A model generated the notes under the pieces. The model was not told the origin of the DNA, searched no databases, and was given only the letters and a program-made list of their open reading frames with translations. The position numbers and the translations under genes were made by a program. Of a stretch of DNA of 25,917 nt, positions 6,862 through 15,137 are shown piece after piece; positions within the stretch are counted from its first letter, which is position 1; the number at the start of each line of letters is the position of its first letter. Origin of the DNA: Bacteroidales bacterium (GTDB taxonomy: Bacteria > Bacteroidota > Bacteroidia > Bacteroidales > UBA932); assembly GCA_009774765.1 (NCBI GenBank), contig VSOK01000037.1, positions 1 through 25,917 of the forward strand. Reading direction: 5' to 3'.

Positions 6862-9826
6862 ACTTTCCGGATTTCCTGTCTATATATGCTACAAGGTCAT
6901 CTTTCAATTCGATGACTTTGACGTATCCGGTGGAGTACACGGTCTCCATTGAATCCAGCAGTCCGTAATTGACATCACCGTCACCGGAAACGGTGTCTAT
7001 GGTCAGATATCCTACTCCAAGAGATGTGATGTTCTGGAAAAAATGCGTACCCTGACTCGGCTCGATCCTGTAGCCGGGTATTCCGCACTCTACAATCATC
7101 TTCGCTTCCGAAATATCGCTCCACAATACAGGAATTCCGAGCCACGGGTCGGAAGATCCCCATCTTCCCGGACCTACAAGCAGGTATCCCTGGCCTTTGT
7201 CCTTCATCATCGCATTGATCCGTGAGATATCTTCAGCCATCTTCCCTGTATGCGCGCTGTCAAAGGTATCCGGAGACACATATACGATATGCTTCATTCC
7301 TGTTATCCGTCCTTTTCCGAGTGCCTTTTCTGATGTCAGCACGGTTTCTCCCATTTCTTCCGCAACCTTTTCGAGAGACGAGCCGCTGTCATCCGCAAAT
7401 TCGCTCACAGGTCTCACCTGCAGCAGTTTGAGGACACATTCCTGCCCGTGCGAATCCGGTATCACATCCAATGCAAATTCCATTTCCACATCACACATCA
7501 ATTCTTTACGGCAGATCTCCATCAGTTCGCTGAGTATCCGGGAAAGAGGGAAACGGCCATATTTCAGAATGGCGTCAAAGCTGATGATACGTGCACCTTC
7601 CGCATTGACACCAGGGACAAGACGGCCGTCAGTCATACTGAAGGTAGATGCGGCAAGCTCCGGATAATCATAGTCAGCAAGTCCGTCATATACAGTCCTC
7701 TTGACTATGTTTATGCCGTCATCCTTTGATATCTTGAATGCGGCCGGATTGAGGTCGAGGGCAAACATCGTCTTCTGGGTATCCCTCAAGGCAAGCTTCG
7801 GATCTGACAGCTGAAGAATCTTTTTGGGTGATTTCGGCGAAAAGCGGAGCGTATTGCCTCCGTCCACGACCATTTTGCCGAGCCCGAACGCCACATTCAC
7901 GATACCGTCCTGAGGCTTTTCGCTGCCTATAGGGTAGAAGTTCACTGAACGCGCCACCCCGGAAAGCATAGGATAGTAATATCCGTTATGTTCCGTACCG
8001 CAGATGCTCTGGACGACCACCGCCATCTTCTCCTCGCTCAGGAGATTTCCTGTAGTATGTATGTATGCCCTGCTCCCGTTGAAAAAGACGGAGGCATAGA
8101 CACTTTTCACCGCCTTGCACAGCATCCTGAACATCTGGTCACGATTCTCTATATAAGGAATCATATATGTGGAATAAACACCTGCAAACGGCTGATAGTT
8201 GCTGTCCTCCAGCTTGGAGCTCGAACGTATGGCAAGAGGGGAGTTCACAGTACGTATAAACACCTTCAGGTCATCCACAAGACGTTTCGGCAGCCTTGAA
8301 GCCACAAATTCCGACAATATCTCATCATCGGAAATATCCGAGTTCACAATATAGTGCAGATCATTCTCTATCAGAAATTCATCAAAGTAGTCGGTCGCGA
8401 TGACTATCGTCCGGGGAATGGAAATCTTGACGCTCTCATATTTGCCGGCAAGCTGATGCTTCTGTATAAGGGAATTGAGGAATCCGAGTCCTCTGGCCTT
8501 GCCACCGAGGGAACCGTCTCCCATCCTCGCGAACCAGATATATTTGTCATAGCTGTCTTCTTCAAACCGTGCTATTATACCGCGTCCGCTCAATATATGG
8601 TAATCATAGATCTGCTGGGCGACAAATCTCCTCAGTTCACCGGTATCAGTGAAATTGCTGTCACTGACCGTTCTGAATTTGTCCGCAAGCGTAAACAGTC
8701 CTCTCGAATAGAACCATTTGGACAGCATATTCTTTGACGTGTTGTAGAGGAGAACGTCATCCGGAATCTCCTTTATCATCTGTTCCAGTTCATTAAGATT
8801 GGCGGCACGCCCATATTCGTTATGGTGCCTGTCACGGAACACAAAATCACCGAACCCGAATTCCTCCTTTATGTATTCATTGAGCTGGAACGTAAGCGTC
8901 TTTGAATATTTCCTCAGAAAACCGACTCCAAGCTCCTCCGCAACCTTTGAAATGCTTTCCTGAGACGACTGGAGAAGCACCGGCATCATAGGATCGTCCG
9001 CCTTTATGTTGCGGACAAGATCAATCCCGGCATCAAGCTTCTCCTTGTCTGAAGGATCGTTCTTATGCAGCACGAAGCCGACATCGGATATCACACCCAG
9101 AAGATTGCTCTTGTATTTCCCGTACATCCTCATCGCATCCTCATAATTGGTGGCAAGAAGGATTTTCGGACGTGAACGCTTGCGCAGCTTGCGCTGCTGC
9201 TCATTGAAAGTGTCTTTCAGGAACTCCGCGCTTTGCTTGAGTATAAGTCTATAAAGCTCAGGAAGATATGTGGAATAGTAACGTACGGAGTCCTCCACAA
9301 GAAGTATGGCCTGGACTCCTATGTTCAGGATGTCGTTGTCCGCATTCTTGAGGTCTTCAAACAGTTTGATGATGGCGACTATAAGATCCGTATTGCCGTG
9401 CCAGCAGAATATATAATCAACATTGCTGGTGTCGCGCATTGATATGTTCCTGAAAATCTCCTTCGAGAAATGAGTAAGCAGGACAAACGGAATGTTCCGT
9501 CCTTCAGCCTTGAGATTTGAAGCGAATGAGAATATATCCTTGTCACCTGCGTTGTACATACAGATGACCATATCGATGTCTTCATTTTCCCGTATTACCG
9601 TCTCCGCCTTTGCCGATGTGGTCGCCCATACGAAACGGGGAGGATTGCTGAGGTTAAGATCTATGTATTCCTGATAGATCTGTGTCTCTATCTGCCCGTC
9701 CTCTTCAAGTATGAATGCGTCGTAGTTGCTGCATATCATCAGAATCTTTCTGACTCTGAAATTGATAAGAGATTCGTAGTCTGTCTTTTTAAGGGCTCTC
9801 AAACTTATCGGCTCAATCGAATTCAT
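6836..9826 (-). CDS. Receiver domain fused to PPDK/PEP-synthase-type ATP-binding domain; function unknown
   Basis: A protein of 996 residues from ATG 9826 (a TTG at 9856 would add ten). Residues about 25-120 look like a degenerate receiver fold. Residues about 173-310 look like a complete one: ILLVEDS with acidic pair E178/D179, SDVGF with D248 at the phosphoacceptor place, S287/S288 on the next strand, and K305. From about 435 comes the ATP-grasp domain of pyruvate phosphate dikinase/PEP synthase: GSLGGKARGLG (438-448), PLAIRSSSKLEDS with R533, and AFGLGKMVVDGG. The usual phosphohistidine swivel domain (GGxTSH) and the PEP/pyruvate TIM barrel are not recognisable. The C-terminus instead has LLVGPGRWGSSDPWLG and PSQGTHFFQN with H928. 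It is therefore not an ordinary PEP synthase. It is third in the speA operon and overlaps the GH13 gene end to end. Confidence 0.85.
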   Translation of the reverse strand: MNSIEPISLRALKKTDYESLINFRVRKILMICSNYDAFILEEDGQIETQIYQEYIDLNLSNPPRFVWATTSAKAETVIRENEDIDMVICMYNAGDKDIFSFASNLKAEGRNIPFVLLTHFSKEIFRNISMRDTSNVDYIFCWHGNTDLIVAIIKLFEDLKNADNDILNIGVQAILLVEDSVRYYSTYLPELYRLILKQSAEFLKDTFNEQQRKLRKRSRPKILLATNYEDAMRMYGKYKSNLLGVISDVGFVLHKNDPSDKEKLDAGIDLVRNIKADDPMMPVLLQSSQESISKVAEELGVGFLRKYSKTLTFQLNEYIKEEFGFGDFVFRDRHHNEYGRAANLNELEQMIKEIPDDVLLYNTSKNMLSKWFYSRGLFTLADKFRTVSDSNFTDTGELRRFVAQQIYDYHILSGRGIIARFEEDSYDKYIWFARMGDGSLGGKARGLGFLNSLIQKHQLAGKYESVKISIPRTIVIATDYFDEFLIENDLHYIVNSDISDDEILSEFVASRLPKRLVDDLKVFIRTVNSPLAIRSSSKLEDSNYQPFAGVYSTYMIPYIENRDQMFRMLCKAVKSVYASVFFNGSRAYIHTTGNLLSEEKMAVVVQSICGTEHNGYYYPMLSGVARSVNFYPIGSEKPQDGIVNVAFGLGKMVVDGGNTLRFSPKSPKKILQLSDPKLALRDTQKTMFALDLNPAAFKISKDDGINIVKRTVYDGLADYDYPELAASTFSMTDGRLVPGVNAEGARIISFDAILKYGRFPLSRILSELMEICRKELMCDVEMEFALDVIPDSHGQECVLKLLQVRPVSEFADDSGSSLEKVAEEMGETVLTSEKALGKGRITGMKHIVYVSPDTFDSAHTGKMAEDISRINAMMKDKGQGYLLVGPGRWGSSDPWLGIPVLWSDISEAKMIVECGIPGYRIEPSQGTHFFQNITSLGVGYLTIDTVSGDGDVNYGLLDSMETVYSTGYVKVIELKDDLVAYIDRKSGKSIVGLQKA

Positions 9827-9866
9827 ATCATTGTGGTATTTCAAGCCTGCCGGCAAAATTTAACTG

Positions 9867-10598
9867 TCAGAACATCCTGCGTCTGAATTCCGCCACCGTT
9901 ATAGCCGTGGCCACAGCCGCATTGAGAGACTCGGAGCTTCTGGTATCAGCAGGATATGGAGGTATAAGGAACCTGTCAGACACGACGGCTTCCATTTCCC
10001 GCGAAATCCCTTCCGATTCATTGCCTATGACTATCATGACGGGGGAGTCCGCGCCGGTTTCAAGCACGGATCCGTAGATGTCCCTTCCGTCCAGGAATGT
10101 CCCGTACACTTTCCCTCCGGAATCTATGAAATGTCCGGCTGTCTCCACAAGGTCACAATAATGTATCTTTACCCTGAATACCGCCCCCATAGTGGACTGC
10201 ACGACCTTGGGATTAAATACGTCAACCGTGTTCCGTGAAGCGAATATGGCATTTATGCCGAACCAGTCAGCAATTCTTATGACTGTGCCGAGATTTCCCG
10301 GGTCTCGCAATGAATCCAGTCCAAGGAAAAGCCCCTTTGAAGGAATCTGAGGCATTTCTGAGATATATTCCGGCTTTTTCACCACGGCAAGCACCGGAGA
10401 CGGAGTCGCAAGCTGGCTTATACGGCCCATCGCATCCTCTCCGATATCTTTCCTGTAATAGATATTCTCTATTTCAAAGCCTGAACGCACAGCCTCCTCC
10501 ACCATCTTTTCGCCTTCTACGGTAAAAAGCCCCATACTGTCGCGGAATTTCTTCTGCGACAGCGACCTTATGCGTTTTATCTCATTATTGCTTATCAT
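9867..10598 (-). CDS. SpoU/TrmH-family RNA 2'-O-methyltransferase
   Basis: A 243-residue SPOUT-class enzyme that transfers methyl from S-adenosylmethionine to a ribose 2'-OH of rRNA or tRNA. The three SpoU motifs are present in order: DPGNLGTVIR (99-108), IGNESEGIS (191-199) and SLNAAVATA (224-232), which form the trefoil-knot cofactor pocket. The N-terminal segment (about 1-80, with FTVEGEKMVEEA) matches the small RNA-binding domain that precedes the knot in TrmH/RlmB-type proteins. The ATG at 10598 shares one base with the speA stop (TGATG), so the two are probably translationally coupled; a TTG one codon earlier is less likely. The RNA target cannot be read from the sequence. Confidence 0.92.
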   Translation of the reverse strand: MISNNEIKRIRSLSQKKFRDSMGLFTVEGEKMVEEAVRSGFEIENIYYRKDIGEDAMGRISQLATPSPVLAVVKKPEYISEMPQIPSKGLFLGLDSLRDPGNLGTVIRIADWFGINAIFASRNTVDVFNPKVVQSTMGAVFRVKIHYCDLVETAGHFIDSGGKVYGTFLDGRDIYGSVLETGADSPVMIVIGNESEGISREMEAVVSDRFLIPPYPADTRSSESLNAAVATAITVAEFRRRMF

Positions 10599-11992
10599 CA
10601 ATATCCCAATATCTTCAACATCGACTTGTACGTCTGCTCCTTGCTGAACAGCTTGGTGAAATATTCACCGTTTTCATCCCTGTCGATGATGATATGCTTC
10701 GGTGCAGGCTGAAGGCAATGCTGTATTCCTCCATATCCTGAAATTGACTCCTGATATGCTCCTGTATGGAAAAATCCTATATAGAGAGGATCTTCCCTGT
10801 TGGTGATGCACGGGAGGAAGATGGCATTCGCGTGCGCGTCCGCGTTATAATAGTCCTGACTGTCGCAGGTAAGGCCTCCGAGGAACACCCTCTGGTATTT
10901 CTCGTGCCATTTGTTTATAGGTAGAAGTATGAACCTCTGCTTGATTCCCCAGGTGTCCGGAAGGGTAGTCATAAACGAATTGTCGATCATATACCACCGT
11001 TCACGGTCATTCTGCTGCTTTACATCAAGGATCTGGAAAATGGTAGCCCCGGATTCCCCGACGGTAAAGCTTCCGAATTCTGTAAATATGTTAGGCTCCT
11101 GCACTCCGCGTGCGTTGCACATTATCTTGATCTGGCTTATGATCTCCTCGGCCATATACTCGTAGTCAAAATCCATTGCCAGGGAGTTCTTTATCGGGAA
11201 ACCGCCTCCGATATTCAGGGAGTCCAGTTCCGGGCACATAGCCTTGAGGTCACAATACACGTTTACGCATTTTGAGAGCTCGTTCCAATAATAGGCGGTG
11301 TCCCTGATGCCGGTGTTTATGAAAAAATGCAGCATCTTCAGATGGAATTTGTTGCTCTTGCTAATCACATTCTCATAAAAAGGCACTATATCGCTGTAGC
11401 GGACACCGAGCCGTGAAGTATAGAAGTCAAAATTCGGTTCCTCCTCCGAAGCGATCCTTATTCCGAGGCTGATAGGGAGGTCCACAAGGTCATCCAGCTG
11501 GTAATATTCATTGAGATTGTCGAGCACAGGTATTATATGTCTCCATCCTGCGTTGACAAAATTTGCGATATTGTCGATATAGGCCGGCTTCTTGAAGCCG
11601 TTGCAGATTATATACAGATCCTTGTTTACAACACCCTCTGATTCAAGGGCCTCGATCAGATTGAGATCAAAGGCGGAAGATGTCTCAAGGTGTATGTCAT
11701 TCTTCATCGCCTCTCGGAGAACAAACTCAAAATGTGAACTTTTGGTACAATAGCAGTAGTTGTATGAACCCTGATAGTCGACTTTGGCCATAGCCACATT
11801 GAACATCCTTTTCGCCTTCTGGATCTGGGACGAAATCTTAGGAAGATATGATATTTTGAGCGGAGTGCCATACTGGTCAATTATGTCCATCATATTGATG
11901 CCGTGGAAATGCAGTTGGCCGTTCTTTACGTCAAACTCATCCTGAGGGAACTCGAATGTCTGGTCTATCAGATCAATATACTTGTTCTTCAT
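10598..11992 (-). CDS. speA: Arginine decarboxylase, fold-III PLP-dependent (Bacteroidetes type)
   Basis: A 464-residue PLP enzyme of the ornithine/DAP/arginine decarboxylase family 2, expected to make agmatine from arginine as the first step of polyamine synthesis. The PLP lysine is K84 in YCYCTKSSHFEF. Further family marks are HFFINTGIRD, LNIGGGFPI (phosphate-binding glycines), TEFGSFTVGESG, GGLTCDSQDYY (active-site cysteine) and YIGFFHTGAYQE. It is shorter than the roughly 630-residue E. coli-type SpeA. From memory it closely matches flavobacterial proteins annotated arginine decarboxylase, starting with a similar NKYIDLIDQTF. The start at ATG 11992 fits that amino terminus; a longer frame back to 12088 would cross the promoter. 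It heads an operon with the SpoU methylase and the receiver/PPDK-like gene. Substrate is inferred by homology. Confidence 0.9.
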   Translation of the reverse strand: MKNKYIDLIDQTFEFPQDEFDVKNGQLHFHGINMMDIIDQYGTPLKISYLPKISSQIQKAKRMFNVAMAKVDYQGSYNYCYCTKSSHFEFVLREAMKNDIHLETSSAFDLNLIEALESEGVVNKDLYIICNGFKKPAYIDNIANFVNAGWRHIIPVLDNLNEYYQLDDLVDLPISLGIRIASEEEPNFDFYTSRLGVRYSDIVPFYENVISKSNKFHLKMLHFFINTGIRDTAYYWNELSKCVNVYCDLKAMCPELDSLNIGGGFPIKNSLAMDFDYEYMAEEIISQIKIMCNARGVQEPNIFTEFGSFTVGESGATIFQILDVKQQNDRERWYMIDNSFMTTLPDTWGIKQRFILLPINKWHEKYQRVFLGGLTCDSQDYYNADAHANAIFLPCITNREDPLYIGFFHTGAYQESISGYGGIQHCLQPAPKHIIIDRDENGEYFTKLFSKEQTYKSMLKILGY

Positions 11993-12066
11993 CTCTGTAT
12001 ATGTAATTAAGTCGCTTTGTATGTTTAATACACCATCCGACTGAGCCGGATCTGTTTTCAAGGCGA

Positions 12067-12074
12067 CAAATATA
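12067..12074 (-). promoter_or_regulatory. Candidate -7 element for speA
   Basis: On the minus strand this reads TATATTTG, matching TAnnTTTG, 74 nt upstream of the speA ATG. The perfect palindrome at 12083-12098 lies directly upstream, in the spacer between this element and the expected -33 position. Confidence 0.5.
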
Positions 12075-12082
12075 ATTATATA

Positions 12083-12098
12083 TTCCAAATATTTGGAA
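12083..12098. promoter_or_regulatory. Perfect 16-bp palindrome, possible operator between speA and tamL
   Basis: TTCCAAATATTTGGAA is identical on both strands. It sits 8 nt upstream of the speA -7 element and about 8 nt upstream of the tamL -33 element, a position where a dimeric regulator could act on either promoter. No regulator gene is nearby, so the binding protein is unknown, and a chance AT-rich palindrome remains possible. Confidence 0.5.
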
Positions 12099-12105
12099 CA
12101 AAATT

Positions 12106-12135
12106 TTGAGTTTACGACTTATTGGGATAAATTTG
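12106..12135 (+). promoter_or_regulatory. Candidate promoter for tamL
   Basis: TTG at 12106-12108 (within TTTTG), a 19-nt spacer, then TAAATTTG at 12128-12135: both boxes and spacing match the Bacteroidetes consensus. The predicted leader to ATG 12215 is about 70 nt. Confidence 0.65.
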
Positions 12136-12214
12136 TAAGATTGTTTTTCCGTCACGTTTGCTTGGTACGGTTCTTGGCAAGGCTGTATCTCCGGAAAAAC
12201 AGATCCTTTAGTGA

Positions 12215-14407
12215 ATGAACAGGAAGATAAAAGTATATCTTATAATACTGCTGCCGGTGACTCTGGCGGCGGTCTCCTGCAGTACGACACGTGTCCTGCA
12301 GGACGGGGAATATCGTCTTGCAAAAAACAAGCTTGAAGTCACGAATGACAGGAAATTCAATCCCGGACAGATCGAGCCTTATCTGAAGCAGCGTCCGAAC
12401 TCATATTTCATATTCGGATGGAACCCGTTCCTGAATGTATACAACTGGTCCAACGGCAAAGGAAAAGGGTGGGACAGATTTGTGCAGAAAATAGGAGTCG
12501 CTCCTGTCGTATATGATCCGGATATGGTTGAAAGTTCCATAGACAACATCACCAGTCATCTGGATTATCTCGGATATTACAATTCGAAAGTGACCTCTTC
12601 AATCAAAGTGAAGAAGAAAAGGGTATATGTCAACTATGCCATCGAGCTTGGAGACCGTTACCACATCAGCAGTATAGACTATCATCTTCCGGAAGGGGAG
12701 TTGGCGGATGATTTCCTTGCCGACACATCCAAGACGACCATAAAGCCGGGGGACTACCTGTCTGAGGCATCCCTTGAAAAGGAGGCGGAACGTTCCAGCA
12801 GATATCTGAGGAACCGTGGATTCTACGGATTCTCCAAAAACTATTATTTCTATGAGGCCGACACCATGGCTGTCCCGGGCAAGGCCGCGCTTGATCTGAC
12901 AATCAATGAATACACGAGGAACGCCTCTCCGAAAGATGCAGTCCCGTTCCGGAAATTCATCATCAACGATGTTGAGATCAAATACCCCAAGAGCTTGAAA
13001 ATCAGGAATAATGTATTGAGAAACCTGAATACGATAATTCCAGGGAACATCTACAGCGAGACGGACGTAAACAATACATATTCACGTCTGTCTGCCCTTA
13101 GGATGTTCAGCGGAATCAATATCGAAATGACCCAGGTTGACACCAACAAGGTCAACTGCTCAATCAATCTAAACCAGTCAAAGCTCCAGGGATTCAAGGT
13201 GAACCTTGAGGCTTCTGTCAACTCGACAGGCCTTATGGGTATTTCACCTCAGGTGTCCTACTATCATAAGAACATATTCAGAGGAGGCGAATGGCTGAGT
13301 CTGAGCTTTATGGGAAACTTCCAGTTCAAATTCAACAATTCAATCAGGTCCAACGAGTTCGGAGTGTCGGCAGGACTCAGCTTCCCTAAATTCTGGGGAC
13401 TTCCATACAGGCTTTTCACAGGTCCTGCAATACCGAGGACCGACGTCAACATATCATACAGCTACCAGAACCGTCCGGAATACACCAGAAACATAATATC
13501 ATTGGCATACGGCTACAGCGGAAGCACAAAGGGGAGATTCTTTTATCAGGTATATCCGGTACAGCTGAACATTGTACGGCTTTTCAATCTTGATGAAGGC
13601 TTCTATAACTCCCTGGCAAACGACCCGTTTATGAAGAATGCCTACCAGAACCACTTTGACCTTGGATTGGGAAGCACCCTTTACTATACGACCAATGCCG
13701 ATGTCAACCCGAAGACGTCATTTTTCTATACAAGATTCCTGTTCGACATTTCAGGAAACCTCTTGAGCGCATTCAAGCCGCTGATGCACAGGGATGAGAA
13801 TCACGCCGGCATGATATGGAACACACCATATTCCCAATATGTAAGGGCGGAACTGTCGATAGGAAAGACCTGGAGATTCGGCAAGAACAACGGTCAGGCC
13901 TTTGCTACACGTGCATTGGGAGGAGTAGGATACGCTTATGGGAACTCGACAGCTCTTCCTTTTGAAAAGCATTTCTACTCTGGAGGAGCCAACAGCCTCA
14001 GAGGATGGCAGGCACGTTCAGTCGGTCCCGGACTGTCTCTTAGAAATACCGAATTCATTATTCCCAACCAGACCGGAGACATAAAGCTGGAGGCCAATGC
14101 CGAATACCGTTTCCTTATGTTCTGGAAAGTTGCAGGAGCCGTGTTCATCGATGCCGGCAACGTCTGGACATTCAAGGAGACAGAGACCGGAGACAGGTCA
14201 TCAAGGCTTACTGCAGACAATATCCTGAAAAGCATAGCTATGAACTGGGGAGCAGGAATACGCCTTGACCTTGACTTCCTCGTATTGCGTGTGGACCTTG
14301 GTCTGAAACTGCACGATCCTGTACGTGATCAGCGTTGGGTCGCTCCGCGCTACTGGTTCAGACGTGACGGATATGCGGTGCATTTCGGTGTCGGTTATCC
14401 ATTCTGA
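12215..14407 (+). CDS. tamL: TamL-type Omp85 outer-membrane lipoprotein
   Basis: A 730-residue Omp85/BamA-superfamily protein of the Bacteroidetes TamL kind, thought to work with TamB in outer-membrane biogenesis. It has a lipoprotein signal peptide with lipobox AVSC and acylated C22, followed by STTRVLQDGEYRLAKNKLEV, which I recognise from TamL proteins. Residues about 30-330 are POTRA-like repeats (such as SSIDNITSHLDYLGYYNSKV). From about 335 a 16-strand barrel begins (FKVNLEASVNSTGLMGISPQ). The conserved loop-6 motif is LRGW at 595-598, equivalent to the VRGF/Y of BamA, and the protein ends in an aromatic residue (FGVGYPF). A well-formed promoter lies upstream. The stop codon is inside a 15-bp hairpin. 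BamA itself lacks the lipid anchor, which is why TamL is preferred. Confidence 0.9.
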   Translation: MNRKIKVYLIILLPVTLAAVSCSTTRVLQDGEYRLAKNKLEVTNDRKFNPGQIEPYLKQRPNSYFIFGWNPFLNVYNWSNGKGKGWDRFVQKIGVAPVVYDPDMVESSIDNITSHLDYLGYYNSKVTSSIKVKKKRVYVNYAIELGDRYHISSIDYHLPEGELADDFLADTSKTTIKPGDYLSEASLEKEAERSSRYLRNRGFYGFSKNYYFYEADTMAVPGKAALDLTINEYTRNASPKDAVPFRKFIINDVEIKYPKSLKIRNNVLRNLNTIIPGNIYSETDVNNTYSRLSALRMFSGINIEMTQVDTNKVNCSINLNQSKLQGFKVNLEASVNSTGLMGISPQVSYYHKNIFRGGEWLSLSFMGNFQFKFNNSIRSNEFGVSAGLSFPKFWGLPYRLFTGPAIPRTDVNISYSYQNRPEYTRNIISLAYGYSGSTKGRFFYQVYPVQLNIVRLFNLDEGFYNSLANDPFMKNAYQNHFDLGLGSTLYYTTNADVNPKTSFFYTRFLFDISGNLLSAFKPLMHRDENHAGMIWNTPYSQYVRAELSIGKTWRFGKNNGQAFATRALGGVGYAYGNSTALPFEKHFYSGGANSLRGWQARSVGPGLSLRNTEFIIPNQTGDIKLEANAEYRFLMFWKVAGAVFIDAGNVWTFKETETGDRSSRLTADNILKSIAMNWGAGIRLDLDFLVLRVDLGLKLHDPVRDQRWVAPRYWFRRDGYAVHFGVGYPF

Positions 14408-14429
14408 TGACGTGGTCATCAGAATGGAT
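14397..14429. other. 15-bp perfect hairpin containing the tamL stop codon
   Basis: Positions 14397-14411 and 14415-14429 are exact inverted repeats around a GTG loop. The left arm includes the last tamL codons and its TGA (14405-14407); the right arm runs into the first bases of repeat copy A. There is no T-tract after it, so it is not a classical intrinsic terminator, but it could end transcription with Rho or protect the 3' end of the tamL mRNA. Confidence 0.7.
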
Positions 14430-14591
14430 CCATCATACCCCTCAGTCAACTACGTTGACAGCTCCCGGGGGAGCGCCACCCTCCACCGCCTCCCTCGCCG
14501 GGAGGCCCTGTCGACACGCCGTGTCTCCGGACATTGCAAACAAAACCCATCTGATATATACAGCGTACAGACATCAGCCGGCTGACAAATC
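14427..14591. repeat. Direct repeat copy A (165 bp), hairpin-rich
   Basis: This unit recurs 199 bp downstream without gaps; I count 8 differences in 165 bp. It contains several small hairpins: GTCAACTACGTTGAC (6-bp stem), GCTCCCGGGGGAGC (6-bp stem), CCTCCCTCGCCGGGAGG (6-bp stem) and the palindrome TCAGCCGGCTGA. An alternative outer stem pairs GTTGACAG with CTGTCGAC and would enclose the two GC-rich hairpins. The composition is much more GC-rich than the surroundings. It resembles REP-like intergenic repeats in style; I cannot name the family. Confidence 0.85.
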
Positions 14592-14625
14592 AATACGATC
14601 TGGTTATGCACACGTGTCATCGACA

Positions 14626-14790
14626 GATCCATCATACCCCTCAGTCAACTACGTTGACAGCTCCCGAGGAAGCGCCACCCTCCACCGCCTCCCTCGCCGG
14701 GAGGCCCTGTCGACACATTGTGTCTCCGGACATTGCAGACAAAACCAATCTGATATATACAGCGTACAGACATCAGCCGGCGGACAAATC
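14626..14790. repeat. Direct repeat copy B (165 bp), hairpin-rich
   Basis: Second copy of the unit at 14427-14591. The outer stem bases GTTGACAG and CTGTCGAC, the GTCAACTACGTTGAC hairpin and the CCTCCC/GGGAGG hairpin are unchanged. Differences fall at the GCTCCC hairpin (now one mismatch), in a three-base block before TGTCTCC, and in the last palindrome (now TCAGCCGGCGGA). The spacers after the two copies are only loosely alike. Confidence 0.85.
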
Positions 14791-14857
14791 CACTTGATAC
14801 AGCAGTGGACACGTCAGCGCACAAAACAATCCGGTCAAACTTTGTAAACGTCACGGG

Positions 14858-14966
14858 ATGGGGTCTTATAATCCACTGGTTATAAACGCTTTACAAACAA
14901 GTATATCCCATATAAGGTATACTTGTTTGTATATATCTGTGTATCAGCAAATTACAAGACCCCACC
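14858..14966. repeat. Palindromic element E1 (about 109 bp)
   Basis: A nested inverted repeat. The outer arms TGGGGTCTT (14859-14867) and AAGACCCCA (14956-14964) continue with one mismatch to TAA/TTA. The inner arms TACAAACAAGTATA (14892-14905) and TATACTTGTTTGTA (14918-14931) are perfect over 14 bp with a 12-nt loop. A diverged copy, E2, lies at 15138-15248. It contains no frame and no T-tract terminator. It could be a miniature transposable element, a bidirectional terminator or a folded RNA. Confidence 0.7.
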
Positions 14967-15137
14967 TGTTCCTCGGATCGGCAGACCTGACGGGGCACGA
15001 AATATAGATGAAAATATCCGTTTGCAAAAATTAAGAACACATACCGGAGATATGCCCGGTAGATACCAAGTATGATTGACAAGCCCCTCTGTGATTGACC
15101 AAGTCCGGTTGATAGATACAGTCCAGCAACCGACCAG

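Noticed and set aside
9827..9856. TTG start for the receiver/PPDK-like gene
   Set aside because: An ATG eleven codons in begins a more typical amino terminus, and the extra residues carry no recognisable feature; still not excluded.
14427..14790. Possible CRISPR array
   Set aside because: Only two copies, a unit of 165 bp and no cas genes; the structure is unlike a CRISPR array.
14407..14847. 146-codon frame through the two 165-bp repeats
   Set aside because: The frame exists only because the repeat has no stops in it; its translation simply repeats with the DNA unit, is rich in Ser/Arg/Pro, and lacks a start signal.
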